64,000 bases of DNA from contig NC_083605.1 of the NCBI RefSeq assembly GCF_029168945.1, forward strand, positions 7,633,280 through 7,697,279, given 5' to 3'. How positions within the stretch are numbered: position 1 is the stretch's first letter; each line of letters opens with the position of its first letter. Under the pieces are notes generated by a model, which was not told where the DNA came from, made no database searches, and saw only the letters and a program-made list of their open reading frames with translations. Below, in pieces: positions 34,841 to 45,177 of the stretch. The position numbers and the translations under genes are program-made. Source of the DNA: Cannabis sativa. Its lineage: Eukaryota > Streptophyta > Magnoliopsida > Rosales > Cannabaceae.

Positions 34841-36978
34841 AGGTAATGGTTGCTTGAATTCTTCTGAGGGCATCCCTTCCACCAGAATCAAGACACGATA
34901 CTATCAAGCTCTTTGCAGATTGACACCGGTATTCAAAACGTTGACATTGTGTAACATGGTGGTCTTTAAAGAACCAATTTGACCAAGGTAAGTCTACCAG
35001 CTTGAGATAGGCATTTGGCTTTCCATCTTTCTAGCCGACTTAGGACCTTCGCCTTTAGAAAAGAGAAGTCCTCCCTTTTTCTGACCGAGACAAGGAGAGG
35101 ATTGCTATGATACTTTTCCTTATGCAATAAAGCTGAGATTCCCAGGGTGTCGCTGATGATATCCTTTTTGAGTTAGTTGCAATGTTTAATATGCTTATTT
35201 TTGGTTTCCTTTTATGAGAATAGATGTTGTAGGGTAAACAAAAAAGAAAATAACAAAGAATAAAAAATGCTTTATTGAGATTTGAACCTTTGACATGCAT
35301 ATTAAATTTTCATTGCTTACCATCTTTCTAAAAGACTAATTTATTACAACTTAGCTACTATATTTTTATTTAAATATTAGATGAGATATAAAAAGAAATT
35401 AGTATTGTACATTTTACTGTAGTAGAATTAGAAAATACATCATAAATATTGATTCTAATACATATCATACAAATTTCACTAGTTTATGTGTAGTAAAATA
35501 GCAAAACAAAACACAAACAATTCGATCAAAGGGGTGCATAATATGAATTCAATGGAAAAAATAGCAATTTTTAGAGAAAATAATTGGCCAAGCTGTCGTA
35601 GGCTATTTGGGATGTGTAGGATGCAAAAAAATACTTAAGTTTTAAAAAAAATTGTCTCAAACGGACAACCAGACCAAAAGGTATTTCTTTAAAGTTTTTA
35701 AAAAACTCATGTATATTCTCGGTCTTTCTTTGATTTTTTTTCATTTATTTTGTGCCTTCACTTATTGTTTCATTGTATTGATCTCGAAAATTATATGAAA
35801 ATAAGTAGTCACATTACAAAATTAGTTAAGAAATAAAAAAAATTATGTCATTTCCAAGCTACTAACTGCTCTCTACTCAACTTAGTTTCTAGATCCAATC
35901 GTATATTCAAACTAAAATCTGCATCCTAACTCATTCGTACTACATAACCTTTTTTTTTATATGTCATCTTCTGTTTTTCTACGAAAAGCTTAAATTTTTC
36001 TCATCATTGCATATAACTTATTTTTTAATTCTACTTAAATTTTAGTACAATGTTTCTTTTGAACTCTCGTACACACATCATCATTTGGTATCAGATATGT
36101 TTTCTTTAATCTACTTTTACAAGAATATTTTTTTTTTCATATTTAGATAACTCTTAAATATACTAAAAGTAATTTTAAAATAATATTAGTGTAATAAAAT
36201 TACTTAGAGTAAAGTTTTTTTTTTAAAAAAAATTAAATATATAAAATTTTTAAATTGCATAAAAATAAAAATAAAAATATTACATATTATTTATTATTAA
36301 ATATACTAATTATTATACAAAATATAACTTAAAAAATTATAAAAATGATACTAATATATTAGAAAAATATTAACCCATATATTATAAAGTTTACACATAT
36401 ATATTATAAAAAATATAAAATATTAATAAAAAAATAGCTAATATACAAAGACGTAAAATAATATTAATGTGTATTTATTTAACTTTCCAATTTAATTTTT
36501 ATTTATACTTATTATATATAATTCACAGTTAATTTGATTTTATTAATAATAAAATAATATATATGAAAAAAAAAATTAGATTTTTAATAAAAATTAAGAA
36601 AATTATGTTAAACCACAAAATGCTAAAATTAAAAAAACATAGGAAGTAGTTATGTCATCGATTATTTAATAATAACTGTCGCTTTAGGGGTTTATGACAT
36701 CAGTTATTTTAAAATAATCGACGCAATAGGGTCTTTATGGTGACGATTATTTCGTACCCTTTTAGCATTGTTCAGAACAATGTTCGGTAACGAATTTTAC
36801 CAAAATTAACATTGTAAGCTGCAAGAAATCACATCTAATTAAAAGCCGAAACTGTAGTAGTATTTGGTTATAATATTTACCAATTAAAGAAAAAAAGAAA
36901 TGGTTTATTATTCACTAAAAAATTAAAGGAACAATTTGGTGGACAAGCAATACATTATTTCACACATAATAATACATT

Positions 36979-37224
36979 GGGCTCGTTTGGAACGCTGTAT
37001 TAGGTCGTATCGTATTGTATTGTATTATATTGAATTGAATTATATATTATATTTTTATATAATACTATGTTAAACTTTAATTTATACTAAAATATTATAT
37101 ATTTATAAGGTGTCCATAAAAGTTAATATCACATATAGTTTTACATAAAAATATTGTATAAAATACAATTCAATATAATACAATACAATACAATACGAGC
37201 TAATACGGCGTTCCAAACGAGCCC
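36979..37224. mobile_element. MITE with long terminal inverted repeats (246 bp)
   Basis: Both ends read GGGCTCGTTTGGAACGC and remain similar for about 55-60 bp inward, through GTATTAGSTCGTATYGTATTG. The interior is AT-rich and non-coding. The flanks (ATT / TTA) give no clear target duplication, so the superfamily is not assigned. Confidence 0.8.
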
Positions 37225-37779
37225 TTAAGTTTTCGTAAGCTTATTACAAATAAATAATAAGTGTAGACATAATTATTATACCAAGAATAAATTTGCATTT
37301 TTACTTAATAATTAAGATATAAGCTGTATTAGAATCCCATGGAGAAGTAGTTATAAGCATGATTTAATTGTTTCACACTTTTTCTTTTTACAAAAAATAG
37401 GTCTTAAGTTCCAATATCTCATTTCCAAATATAAAAAAAAAAAAAATAAATAACAAAAAAGCATTAGAAAAAGTTTCTCCTGAACGACTAGTACTCGACC
37501 CAGATATCGTCCAGCAACCATAGTAATATGGCATTATTTTTTACCATTTATATTAACTGATTTTCTTTTAATACAATTACTTTTATATAAAATATTTTAA
37601 TTTTGAGCTTTGTAATTGGTAAACTAATTAATTAACTATTAATACACCCTTATAAAGACAGCATATATATAATAAAAATGTGAACACATATCTAGCTAAA
37701 TATATGTCTACTTAACTTCTAACTTATTACAAATATGTTTCACGTGCATACACATTTAAGTTTGTCCTTATTAACAACT

Positions 37780-37813
<34 letters not shown>

Positions 37814-38764
37814 CTCCTTATTACAAATAAATAGTTTGAACATATTAATTATACAAAGAATAAATTTCTATTTTTATTCAAATAATTAAGATAAGCCGTA
37901 TTGATGATCGATCAAATTAGGAGAAAATTTCTCATGTTCTCATGTTCATGTATGATGGCCGACCATTGCAACTGGACCCAGATATAATGAGATATATATT
38001 GTAATATAATTTAAAAACTTATAATATATATAAAATTGTTTATTTATAATAAATATATATTGTGGGTGGGGGACTTTGAAATAACAAAAGTGGTGGTGAT
38101 TAATTATATCGATCGACCATGGATTATCAACTAATTATTAATTATGCTAAATTATCAATTAGTGTGAATAGTTAGAAAAATTATTGATACTTATCAAATG
38201 ATAGATATATATGATAAGACACTTGTACCAGTTTCTCAACTTTTCATATCTTAAAAAATAAAAAGATTAGTACCAAATCATTATGCGTGTATTGTTAATA
38301 TCACGTTACATTATTTTTGTATCGTTCGTAGACCTTTTCATGCGGACGATATGTCAAACGTGATATCTTTTTATTTTTAATTAATTTATTTAATGATAAT
38401 TATATATATATATATATTGTTGGAAATGGAATACGCCACTATTGACACGTATTGCTTCGATTGATTCTAGTTTTACGCCACGTGGAACTAATTTGGACTA
38501 TGAAGGCAAACAAAAAATGCTGTTGTGTATTAGCTTTAATTTCTTTGTTTTTACCTTATTATTCAAGCAAGTAGAATGATCGATCGTCAATGGATACGAA
38601 AAAGTCAACTAAGTTGGTGCTTAGGTGGGACAATATTTTTGAAAATTTGAGTTCAGTTAATACATTAAATTTATTAATATGGTCAGTTGGGATCAGTCAA
38701 TATTAACGCTTAAGCCGTAGTAAATTAGTTTATGCATAAAGAAGTGTGCCCATATAATATTAAA
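37225..38764. other. AT-rich intergenic sequence
   Basis: There are no genes. It contains a T-run followed directly by an A-run at about 37780-37814, an (AT)n run at about 38399-38417, and a GCC/CACGTGG patch near 38475 that resembles a G-box but has no gene nearby in the right place. Confidence 0.55.
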
Positions 38765-38777
38765 TAGTATTTAATGG

Positions 38778-40319
38778 ATGGACACGCTTTCTCCCAAATC
38801 GTCAGCAGGGTTGAGGATAGTATTTAATGTCTCCCTTACAGCCCTTCACCTCACTGATACTGAAAATACAATCCACTCTCTCGCTGAGCATGTCGACCCA
38901 AATGAGGGACTTCCACCAGCCCCACCCCAGTTTCATCTCATGGCCACCCTCTTCACAACAAAGAACTTTAACCACAATGCCCTCAAAAACTACCTGGAAA
39001 AGCACTGGAAAGGTCGTTTCCCAGTGAGTGTCAAAGAAAGATCACCCAACTCAAACCTCTATCTGGCAGCGTTTCATTGCGAGGGTGACAGACGCCGAAC
39101 TATCCTCAACCAACCATGGACTTTCGACAAATGCCCTATCCTGCTGGAAATCCCTGACACTGACTCCGCCCTATCCCCAGAAACTATGAGGAAAATCCCC
39201 TTTTGGGTTCAGGTTCACAACATTCCTTTTTCACGGAGATCTATCTCTCTCGCCAAATTGCTTGGCCAAATCACTGGAACCCTCCTCGAAATTCATCAGC
39301 CCTCCTTGCTTGAAACTTGGGGCTCTTATATGCGGGTGCGTATCATGTTCGATGTAACCAAACCTTTACCCCGGGGTATACCTATAGTCTTCCCTGGCTT
39401 AGCCTCCCCAACCTGGCTCGAATTGAAATACGAGGATATCCCTGATCATTGCTACTATTGTGGCCGTCTAGGACATTCCTATCCCTCCTGCACTGAGTAT
39501 ATGAGAGCCTCGGATGAGTCTACCCAACCACCACCCCTTCCCTATGAAAATGTCCTGAGAGGCACATCCCGCCCAAACCATGGCCCCTTCGGATTACTTC
39601 CCAATCCTTTCACCCTTAACTCACCAGCCATAGTATCCCTTCCAAGTGCCCCATCAACCTATCAGCCCACCAATCTTATACCCATCAACCACCCACGTGG
39701 ACAAGTCCTGAACCAGGATTTCTCCTTCCACAGCAACCCACCTAATTATGCTGATGCCGCAGGGCTGTTTCTGAGCTCTGGTCAAAACCTGGGAAATCCC
39801 CCACTTGGGGATCAGGGAGCTGGGCCTTCCAACTTAGGATCAACCCACTCTTTTGCCCCCCCTGGACCGCTTCACTCTCTTACACCCCCAGGGGCAAATT
39901 TTGTTGCCTTGCTATCAGTGGCTACTGGTGGTAATTTGTCATGTTCAGTCTCTCCCCAGCAGTCATCCAATCCGGGATCCCGGGGTTCATCTTCCCCATC
40001 TTCTAGCCAGCTTCAAGCCCCCTTAATGATATCCACTGCCACTGCCCAACTGGATCCAACTCCTGTGGGTCACATGGCTGACATCCCCTCAACTCTGGCG
40101 TTTGCTATTGGCAGCAATGATGTGCCACCACGTCGGCCACCCCAGAAGAAGAACCAATCCACTCCCTCGAGCGGTTTCAAAAGGCAGCTGGCTACGGTGG
40201 GGAATGAGCAGAGGGAGATGCTGAAAAGACACAGACCCCACTCAGGACAGGACGTTGTGGAGGTTGTTTCAAGTGATGAGGCAGGACCTGTAAACTCACA
40301 GGCCTGCCAGGAGGAATGA
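38778..40319 (+). CDS. LINE ORF1, nucleic-acid-binding protein (513 aa)
   Basis: Residues about 55-125 (TTKNFNHNALKNYLEKHWKGRFPV...LAAFHCEGDRRRTILNQPWTFDKCPILLE) fit the DUF4283 domain of plant LINE ORF1. They are followed by the PFWVQVHNIPF block and a CCHC knuckle CYYCGRLGHSYPSC at residues 225-238. The C-terminal half is rich in S, P, N and G and appears disordered, ending in a basic stretch KRHRPHSG. It should coat element RNA in the ribonucleoprotein. Its TGA overlaps the ORF2 ATG. The first about 40 residues lack a recognised domain and could partly come from the insertion junction. Confidence 0.88.
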   Translation: MDTLSPKSSAGLRIVFNVSLTALHLTDTENTIHSLAEHVDPNEGLPPAPPQFHLMATLFTTKNFNHNALKNYLEKHWKGRFPVSVKERSPNSNLYLAAFHCEGDRRRTILNQPWTFDKCPILLEIPDTDSALSPETMRKIPFWVQVHNIPFSRRSISLAKLLGQITGTLLEIHQPSLLETWGSYMRVRIMFDVTKPLPRGIPIVFPGLASPTWLELKYEDIPDHCYYCGRLGHSYPSCTEYMRASDESTQPPPLPYENVLRGTSRPNHGPFGLLPNPFTLNSPAIVSLPSAPSTYQPTNLIPINHPRGQVLNQDFSFHSNPPNYADAAGLFLSSGQNLGNPPLGDQGAGPSNLGSTHSFAPPGPLHSLTPPGANFVALLSVATGGNLSCSVSPQQSSNPGSRGSSSPSSSQLQAPLMISTATAQLDPTPVGHMADIPSTLAFAIGSNDVPPRRPPQKKNQSTPSSGFKRQLATVGNEQREMLKRHRPHSGQDVVEVVSSDEAGPVNSQACQEE

Positions 40320-43300
40320 GTCTCATCAGCTGGAATGCTCGGGGGCTTGGGAGTGACCGAGCATTCCGAAATCTCTCCCATCTTGTTAGATTGTATAAGC
40401 CCTCTCTTCTTTTTATTATTGAAACTAAACTGTGTAAGAACTCTGTTGATCGTTTTAAAGTTAAGTTAGGTTTTGATTTTGGTTTTGAAGTCCCCCGTGT
40501 TGGTTTAAGCGGGGGACTTTTTCTTTTGTGGACTTCGGACTTAGATGTAACTATAATTAACTACTCTCTTAATCATATTCACTGTTTTATCTCGTCTGAT
40601 AGTTTTTCTAGTTTTAATTTCACCGCTTTTTACGGTGCTCCTAATCCTGCTAATAGGCCCCAGACCTGGGAGCTATTATCAAGAATTGGGCTCTCCTGCA
40701 TTTCTGTTCCTTGGTGTGTTCTAGGCGATTTTAATGACTTTTTGACTTGGGAGGACAAATCTAGCAGAAACTTGGGCAATGGCCCCTCCCCTCTTTTTCG
40801 TACTTTTATAAATAAATTTGATCTTCAAGTTCTGCAGCCTGCTGGCCAGGCCCTAACCTGGACCAACAACAGCCAAGGAAATCGAAGAACCTTGGAGCGT
40901 CTTGATTGGGCTGTTGGCAATAGCCCCTGGCATTGCCAGTTTCCAAATAGCATTTTAAACCACCTTGACTTCTTCGGTTCTGACCATAGAGCCATTCAAC
41001 TTTCCCTTAATCCAAACTCTCATTCTAGTTGTTCTAGGAGAAAGGATAAACGCTTTCTTTTTGAAAATGTTTGGCTTTCTGAACCAAATTGGGATGATGT
41101 CATTTTAGAAGCTTGGTCTTCCAATTCTCCTAGTGATGACCCTTCCTCAGGTCTTCTTCGAAAGCAATCCAATTGCTCCACCTTTCTTTCGTCTTGGAAA
41201 CACAAAGCTTTCTTTGGGTTTCAGAATAGGATAAAGCAGGCTCATCAGGCCCTTGAGCAGGCTAGGAAGACTGATGACATGTCTTCTGAGTCCTATTATC
41301 GTCAAAAGACTCTTCAAGCTAATCTTGATTCTCTCTTGCTAAAGGAGGAAACTTATTGGAAGCAACGATCGCGAATCCAATGGCTTCAGCTGGGAGATAA
41401 GAATACTCGTTTTTTCCATAAGTTTGCTTCCAACAGGAAGAGAAGTAATCGAATTGATTCCCTTACTTCTGAGGATGGTACTGTTTGCCATGATCCTGAG
41501 TCTATTCTTTCTCTCATCCAATCGTTCTACTCCAACCTATTCACGTCCCAATCTCCCCAAGATTTGGATATCGAGGCTGCAATCCCTGATCCCCTTCCTC
41601 TCCCTGAGCCATCACATTACCATTTGCTTGAGGAAGCCTTCTCCTCCTCTGAGGTTGAAAAAGCTCTGTTCCAAATGGGACCTGACAAAGCTCCCGGTAT
41701 AGATGGTTTTAATACCAAATTCTATCAAAAAAATTGGAGTGTGGTGGGTAAAGATGTTACTGAAACTATCCTCAATATCCTAAATAATCAAGCTGACATC
41801 TCTCCCTTTAACTCCACTCTGATTACTTTGATCCCTAAGGTTAAAAAACCGATTTCCCTGAAAGACTATCGCCCTATTAGCCTTTGTACAACCATCTATA
41901 AAATCATTTCGAAAATATTGGCTAATAGGCTTAAGGTTATTCTTAGCCCCTTGATTTCCCCAAATCAAAGTGCTTTCCTCAAGGGTCGCCTTATTTCTGA
42001 TAACATTCTCATGGCTCAGGAGATCCTGCATTCCATCAACAATAAAAAGAAAGGTAGAGTTAGTTGGATGGCGGTTAAGCTTGATATGGCCAAGGCTTTT
42101 GACCGAGTGGAATGGAAATTTCTTCATAAAATGATGGAGAAGTTTCAGTTTCCTAGCAGGTTCATCAAGCTGGTCATGGCTTGCATTACCACTGCCACCT
42201 TCAAATTCAACATCAACGGCCAAGCCCGGGGGCTAGTCACCCCTTCGCGTGGAATTAGGCAGGGGGATCCACTCTCCCCTTATCTCTTTCTCATTTGTGC
42301 CGAGGGTCTCTCATCTATTCTTAAACGAGTGGAAAGACAGGATGAAGCTTTTGGTATAAAAATCACTCGCTCAGCCCCTAAAATTTCTCATCTCCTGTTT
42401 GCGGATGATAGCATTCTGTTTTGCAAGTCAAACATCCAAGCTTGTAATGCTATAAAAGAAGCCCTTGCCCAGTACCAAAACATCTCTGGCCAACAAGTCA
42501 ATTTCCAGAAATCCTCACTCTTTTTCTCCCCAAATACAAGTCTCACATACCAAACTCTTATCCAAGATTATATGCAGATCCCCATGACAAACCACTTAGA
42601 CAAATACCTTGGTCTGCCTCAGTGTTTTGGCCGATCCAAAAGTTCGTCCTTCAACTCTCTTAAGGACCGCATCTGGACTTATCTGTCTAAATGGAACGGC
42701 AAATTCTTATCTAAGGGAGGGAAAGAAGTTCTCTTAAAGGCGGTGATTCAGGCTATTCCCAGCTATGCTATGTCGGTTTTCAAACTGCCAGATTCTTTCT
42801 GCAACTTTGTTGAGAAAGAAATGGCAAACTTTTGGTGGGGAATAGTTGATGGTAAATACAAACTCCACTGGAAGAAATGGAAGTTGCTGTGTAATTCTAA
42901 AAGTTTAGGGGGCTTAGGCTTTCGCTCTCTCAAGCCTTTTAATCAAGCGATGCTGGCCAAACAGGCTTGGAGAATTCACACCAATCAGTCTCCACTCCTT
43001 ACTCAGCTCTTTAAGGCCAAGTACTTTCCTAGAACCCCTTTCTTGGACTCATCTCTGGGCCATTATCCCTCGTATGTATGGCGCAGCATTCACTGGGGCA
43101 AATCCCTTCTCAAATCGGGACTCTGCAAAAGAATCGGTAACGGGGCAACCACCAGTATCCTGGATCCCTGGATTCCCAACCATCGTGTTTTTCCTTCTCA
43201 AATTCCATCCTCCCTGACTCAAGTGTCCACCCTCCTTCTCCCCAACGGGGACTGGAATATTCCCCTTCTTCAAGCTCACTTCCAGCAGGACACCATTAAC

Positions 43301-44407
43301 GACATTTTGTCCCTCCCTCCCCCTGATCCCACCCAACCTGACACCTTCTTCTGGCAGCACTCTACTTCTGGACATTACTCGGTTAGGTCGGGCTACCATG
43401 TTGCTAAACAATCCCTTAACCTGGTGCAACCTTCTTCCTCAAACACAGAAACCCTCATCCGCTGGTGGAAATCCCTCTGGAGTCTTCCAATACCCCCCAA
43501 AATTAGACACTTTGTTTATAGATTGGCTCAACACTCCCTTCCTACTAACGACAATCTTTATCATAGGCACTGTATTAGCTCCCCTATTTGTCCTAGGTGT
43601 TCTCTTTGTTTTGAGTCAGTGCAGCATGCTTTGTTCGAGTGTCAAGAAATGAAAAAGGCTTGGTCAGGTACGATTTTCCACTATGTCCTTAAAAAAACCA
43701 AAAACATGAACATTTTCGATATTCTTTTATTAATGCAGTCAAATTTTTCCAAAGATGAGTTTAACCTATTTCTGTGTATGCTTTGGAAGTGTTGGAATGC
43801 AAGAAATGCGTCTGTTTTCAGGAACCAAGCATCAAGACCGGAGACAATTGAACAAGCAGCTCATGATTATTTGGCATTCTATCAAGCAGCTCAAGACAAA
43901 CGTTGGAACAACACCCAGTCTACCCTAGACACACATTTGCTGGATTGGGAGCCTCCGCCAGTGGGACTTTTCAAGCTCAATACGGATGCTGCCATCTCCT
44001 CTCACCAGAATAGAACAGGAGGAGGAGCATTAGTTCGCGGTCATTCAGGAGAAGTTCTAGCAGCAACAGCTTTTAACCGAATTGGTCAATTGCCTCCTCA
44101 AGCAGCGGAAGGTTGGGTTTTATTGGAAGCTCTTAAATGGTGTCATGATCAAAGAATTAACATCCACCATGTAGAAGTGGATTGCAAAAATCTCATCACG
44201 GCTCTGCAATCATCAATTGAAGATCTCACCAGTTTTGGAAACATAATCAAAGCTATTCGGCGGCTGTTATCTTCGTTCCCCACTGTAACCCTTCACCACG
44301 CTAGACGGCAAGGGAATACAGCAGCTCATAACCTGGCGCAAGCATCCATAGGGCTAGATAACACTTGGAGTTGGAATAGCCAAGACCCCTACCCTTACCC
44401 TTTGTAA
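40316..44407 (+). CDS. LINE ORF2: endonuclease, reverse transcriptase, RNase H (1363 aa)
   Basis: The endonuclease covers residues 1-230 with WNARG (6-10), E36, YGAP, GDFN (137-140) and SDH (222-224). Reverse transcriptase has DKAPGIDGF, DYRPISL, KLDMAKAFDRVEW, GIRQGDPLSPYLF and FADD (695-698). The zf-RVT lies at about 1050-1117 (CPRCSLCFESVQHALFEC). RNase H starts near 1220 with D1224 in NTDAA, then E in AAEGWVLLEAL and D in VDCK. The last motif reads AAHNLA where AD-x-LA is usual, so RNase H may be weakened. Translation probably depends on reinitiation at the ATGA overlap. It would nick target DNA and copy its own RNA in the nucleus. No stop or frameshift was found. Confidence 0.92.
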   Translation: MSLISWNARGLGSDRAFRNLSHLVRLYKPSLLFIIETKLCKNSVDRFKVKLGFDFGFEVPRVGLSGGLFLLWTSDLDVTIINYSLNHIHCFISSDSFSSFNFTAFYGAPNPANRPQTWELLSRIGLSCISVPWCVLGDFNDFLTWEDKSSRNLGNGPSPLFRTFINKFDLQVLQPAGQALTWTNNSQGNRRTLERLDWAVGNSPWHCQFPNSILNHLDFFGSDHRAIQLSLNPNSHSSCSRRKDKRFLFENVWLSEPNWDDVILEAWSSNSPSDDPSSGLLRKQSNCSTFLSSWKHKAFFGFQNRIKQAHQALEQARKTDDMSSESYYRQKTLQANLDSLLLKEETYWKQRSRIQWLQLGDKNTRFFHKFASNRKRSNRIDSLTSEDGTVCHDPESILSLIQSFYSNLFTSQSPQDLDIEAAIPDPLPLPEPSHYHLLEEAFSSSEVEKALFQMGPDKAPGIDGFNTKFYQKNWSVVGKDVTETILNILNNQADISPFNSTLITLIPKVKKPISLKDYRPISLCTTIYKIISKILANRLKVILSPLISPNQSAFLKGRLISDNILMAQEILHSINNKKKGRVSWMAVKLDMAKAFDRVEWKFLHKMMEKFQFPSRFIKLVMACITTATFKFNINGQARGLVTPSRGIRQGDPLSPYLFLICAEGLSSILKRVERQDEAFGIKITRSAPKISHLLFADDSILFCKSNIQACNAIKEALAQYQNISGQQVNFQKSSLFFSPNTSLTYQTLIQDYMQIPMTNHLDKYLGLPQCFGRSKSSSFNSLKDRIWTYLSKWNGKFLSKGGKEVLLKAVIQAIPSYAMSVFKLPDSFCNFVEKEMANFWWGIVDGKYKLHWKKWKLLCNSKSLGGLGFRSLKPFNQAMLAKQAWRIHTNQSPLLTQLFKAKYFPRTPFLDSSLGHYPSYVWRSIHWGKSLLKSGLCKRIGNGATTSILDPWIPNHRVFPSQIPSSLTQVSTLLLPNGDWNIPLLQAHFQQDTINDILSLPPPDPTQPDTFFWQHSTSGHYSVRSGYHVAKQSLNLVQPSSSNTETLIRWWKSLWSLPIPPKIRHFVYRLAQHSLPTNDNLYHRHCISSPICPRCSLCFESVQHALFECQEMKKAWSGTIFHYVLKKTKNMNIFDILLLMQSNFSKDEFNLFLCMLWKCWNARNASVFRNQASRPETIEQAAHDYLAFYQAAQDKRWNNTQSTLDTHLLDWEPPPVGLFKLNTDAAISSHQNRTGGGALVRGHSGEVLAATAFNRIGQLPPQAAEGWVLLEALKWCHDQRINIHHVEVDCKNLITALQSSIEDLTSFGNIIKAIRRLLSSFPTVTLHHARRQGNTAAHNLAQASIGLDNTWSWNSQDPYPYPL

Positions 44408-44457
44408 CCCTTGGGTCTTATTTTCAAAAAAAAAAAAAAAAAAAAAAAATAGTATTT

Positions 44458-45177
44458 CTATTGGGCAGTGGACACAATGGTGCCAACACCGGTCACACTA
44501 CTATATTAGACTTAATATTTAAATGTACTAATAATATCATCACATGTTATAGATAAATAATATCTTTTAGCATTTTTCTTAAAATAATTTCCTGTTAAAC
44601 TCTTTAGACTTTTAAGTTTAATACTATCTAACTGTCATACTAAAAAAAATTATAACTAAAATGTGCAATCTCTACAATTATTTTGGTCAGTATTCCTTAA
44701 AAGGAATGCTAAAAAAATACTAACGAAAAACTACTGACCAAAACCATTTATCTAAATTTTTCTCATTTTTTGTATTAATATACTACAACAATTTATAAAA
44801 AAATCACCAAATTATACTAAGATAAATTATTTAATTTATTATATACGTATGTGTTTTAGGGTGTACAGAAAGTCATTCAATCTAATTACAACCGATCTAA
44901 TAAAATTAAATATTTAATTATAATTGCATCGAATAATCAGATGTAAAATTTGAAAATCCAATTAAATCGAATCGGATAAGCATAAAAAATGTTTTGTATT
45001 TAACTTATTGAAGAATATTATCCCATATGGATTAAATGTGAAAGTATTGAACCATATATAAGAAACATGTGCTACTCCACTCATTGCCAATTGGTTTTGA
45101 GTTGAAACCCCATAATTCTCAACATAACTTATTATAAATAATTTTTGTCGTTTCTCAAAACTCTTTAAGAATATTAC
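44458..45177. other. AT-rich intergenic sequence
   Basis: No gene or clear element was found. Short inverted words around TTTTGGTCAGTATTCC and AAAACTACTGACCAAAA (about 44685-44745) could form a small hairpin. Confidence 0.5.

Larger units (their letters stand above)
33267..35187 (-). mobile_element. 5'-truncated LINE with 17-bp target duplication
   Basis: AGTTAGTTGCAATGTTT occurs at 33267-33283 and 35171-35187. The insert between (33284-35170) reads on the minus strand as the end of LINE ORF2 with an AATAAA signal and a short A-run at the 3' end. It lies in the old CACTA-family copy. Frameshifts and stops make it dead. Confidence 0.88.
30760..36810 (-). mobile_element. Old, degraded copy of the CACTA-family element found at 49543-56268
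   Basis: The sequence around 30900-31100, 32975-33080 and 36050-36800 matches, with many changes, the right (reverse-oriented) copy at 52753-56268. Examples are GAGTTTGAATATCTTAAATATTCAT, the AGTAAAGTTTTTTTTTTAAAAA run and the terminal ATCGACGCAATAGGG / GACGATTATTTCGTACCC block. It has lost its end near 36810 and holds two later insertions. Confidence 0.6.
38765..44457 (+). mobile_element. L1-type LINE with both ORFs open
   Basis: The body runs from about 38773 to the poly(A) tail at 44426-44449. TAGTATTT at 38765-38772 and 44450-44457 is the target duplication. ORF1 and ORF2 are both uninterrupted and meet at ATGA. All endonuclease, reverse transcriptase and RNase H landmarks are present. 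The 5' untranslated region is only about five bases, so the element is either slightly 5'-truncated or its start is misplaced. Confidence 0.9.

Noticed and set aside
37778..37815. T-run followed by A-run forming a perfect palindrome
   Set aside because: It is probably simple-sequence slippage or the fused tails of two retroposons. No flanking structure supports more.
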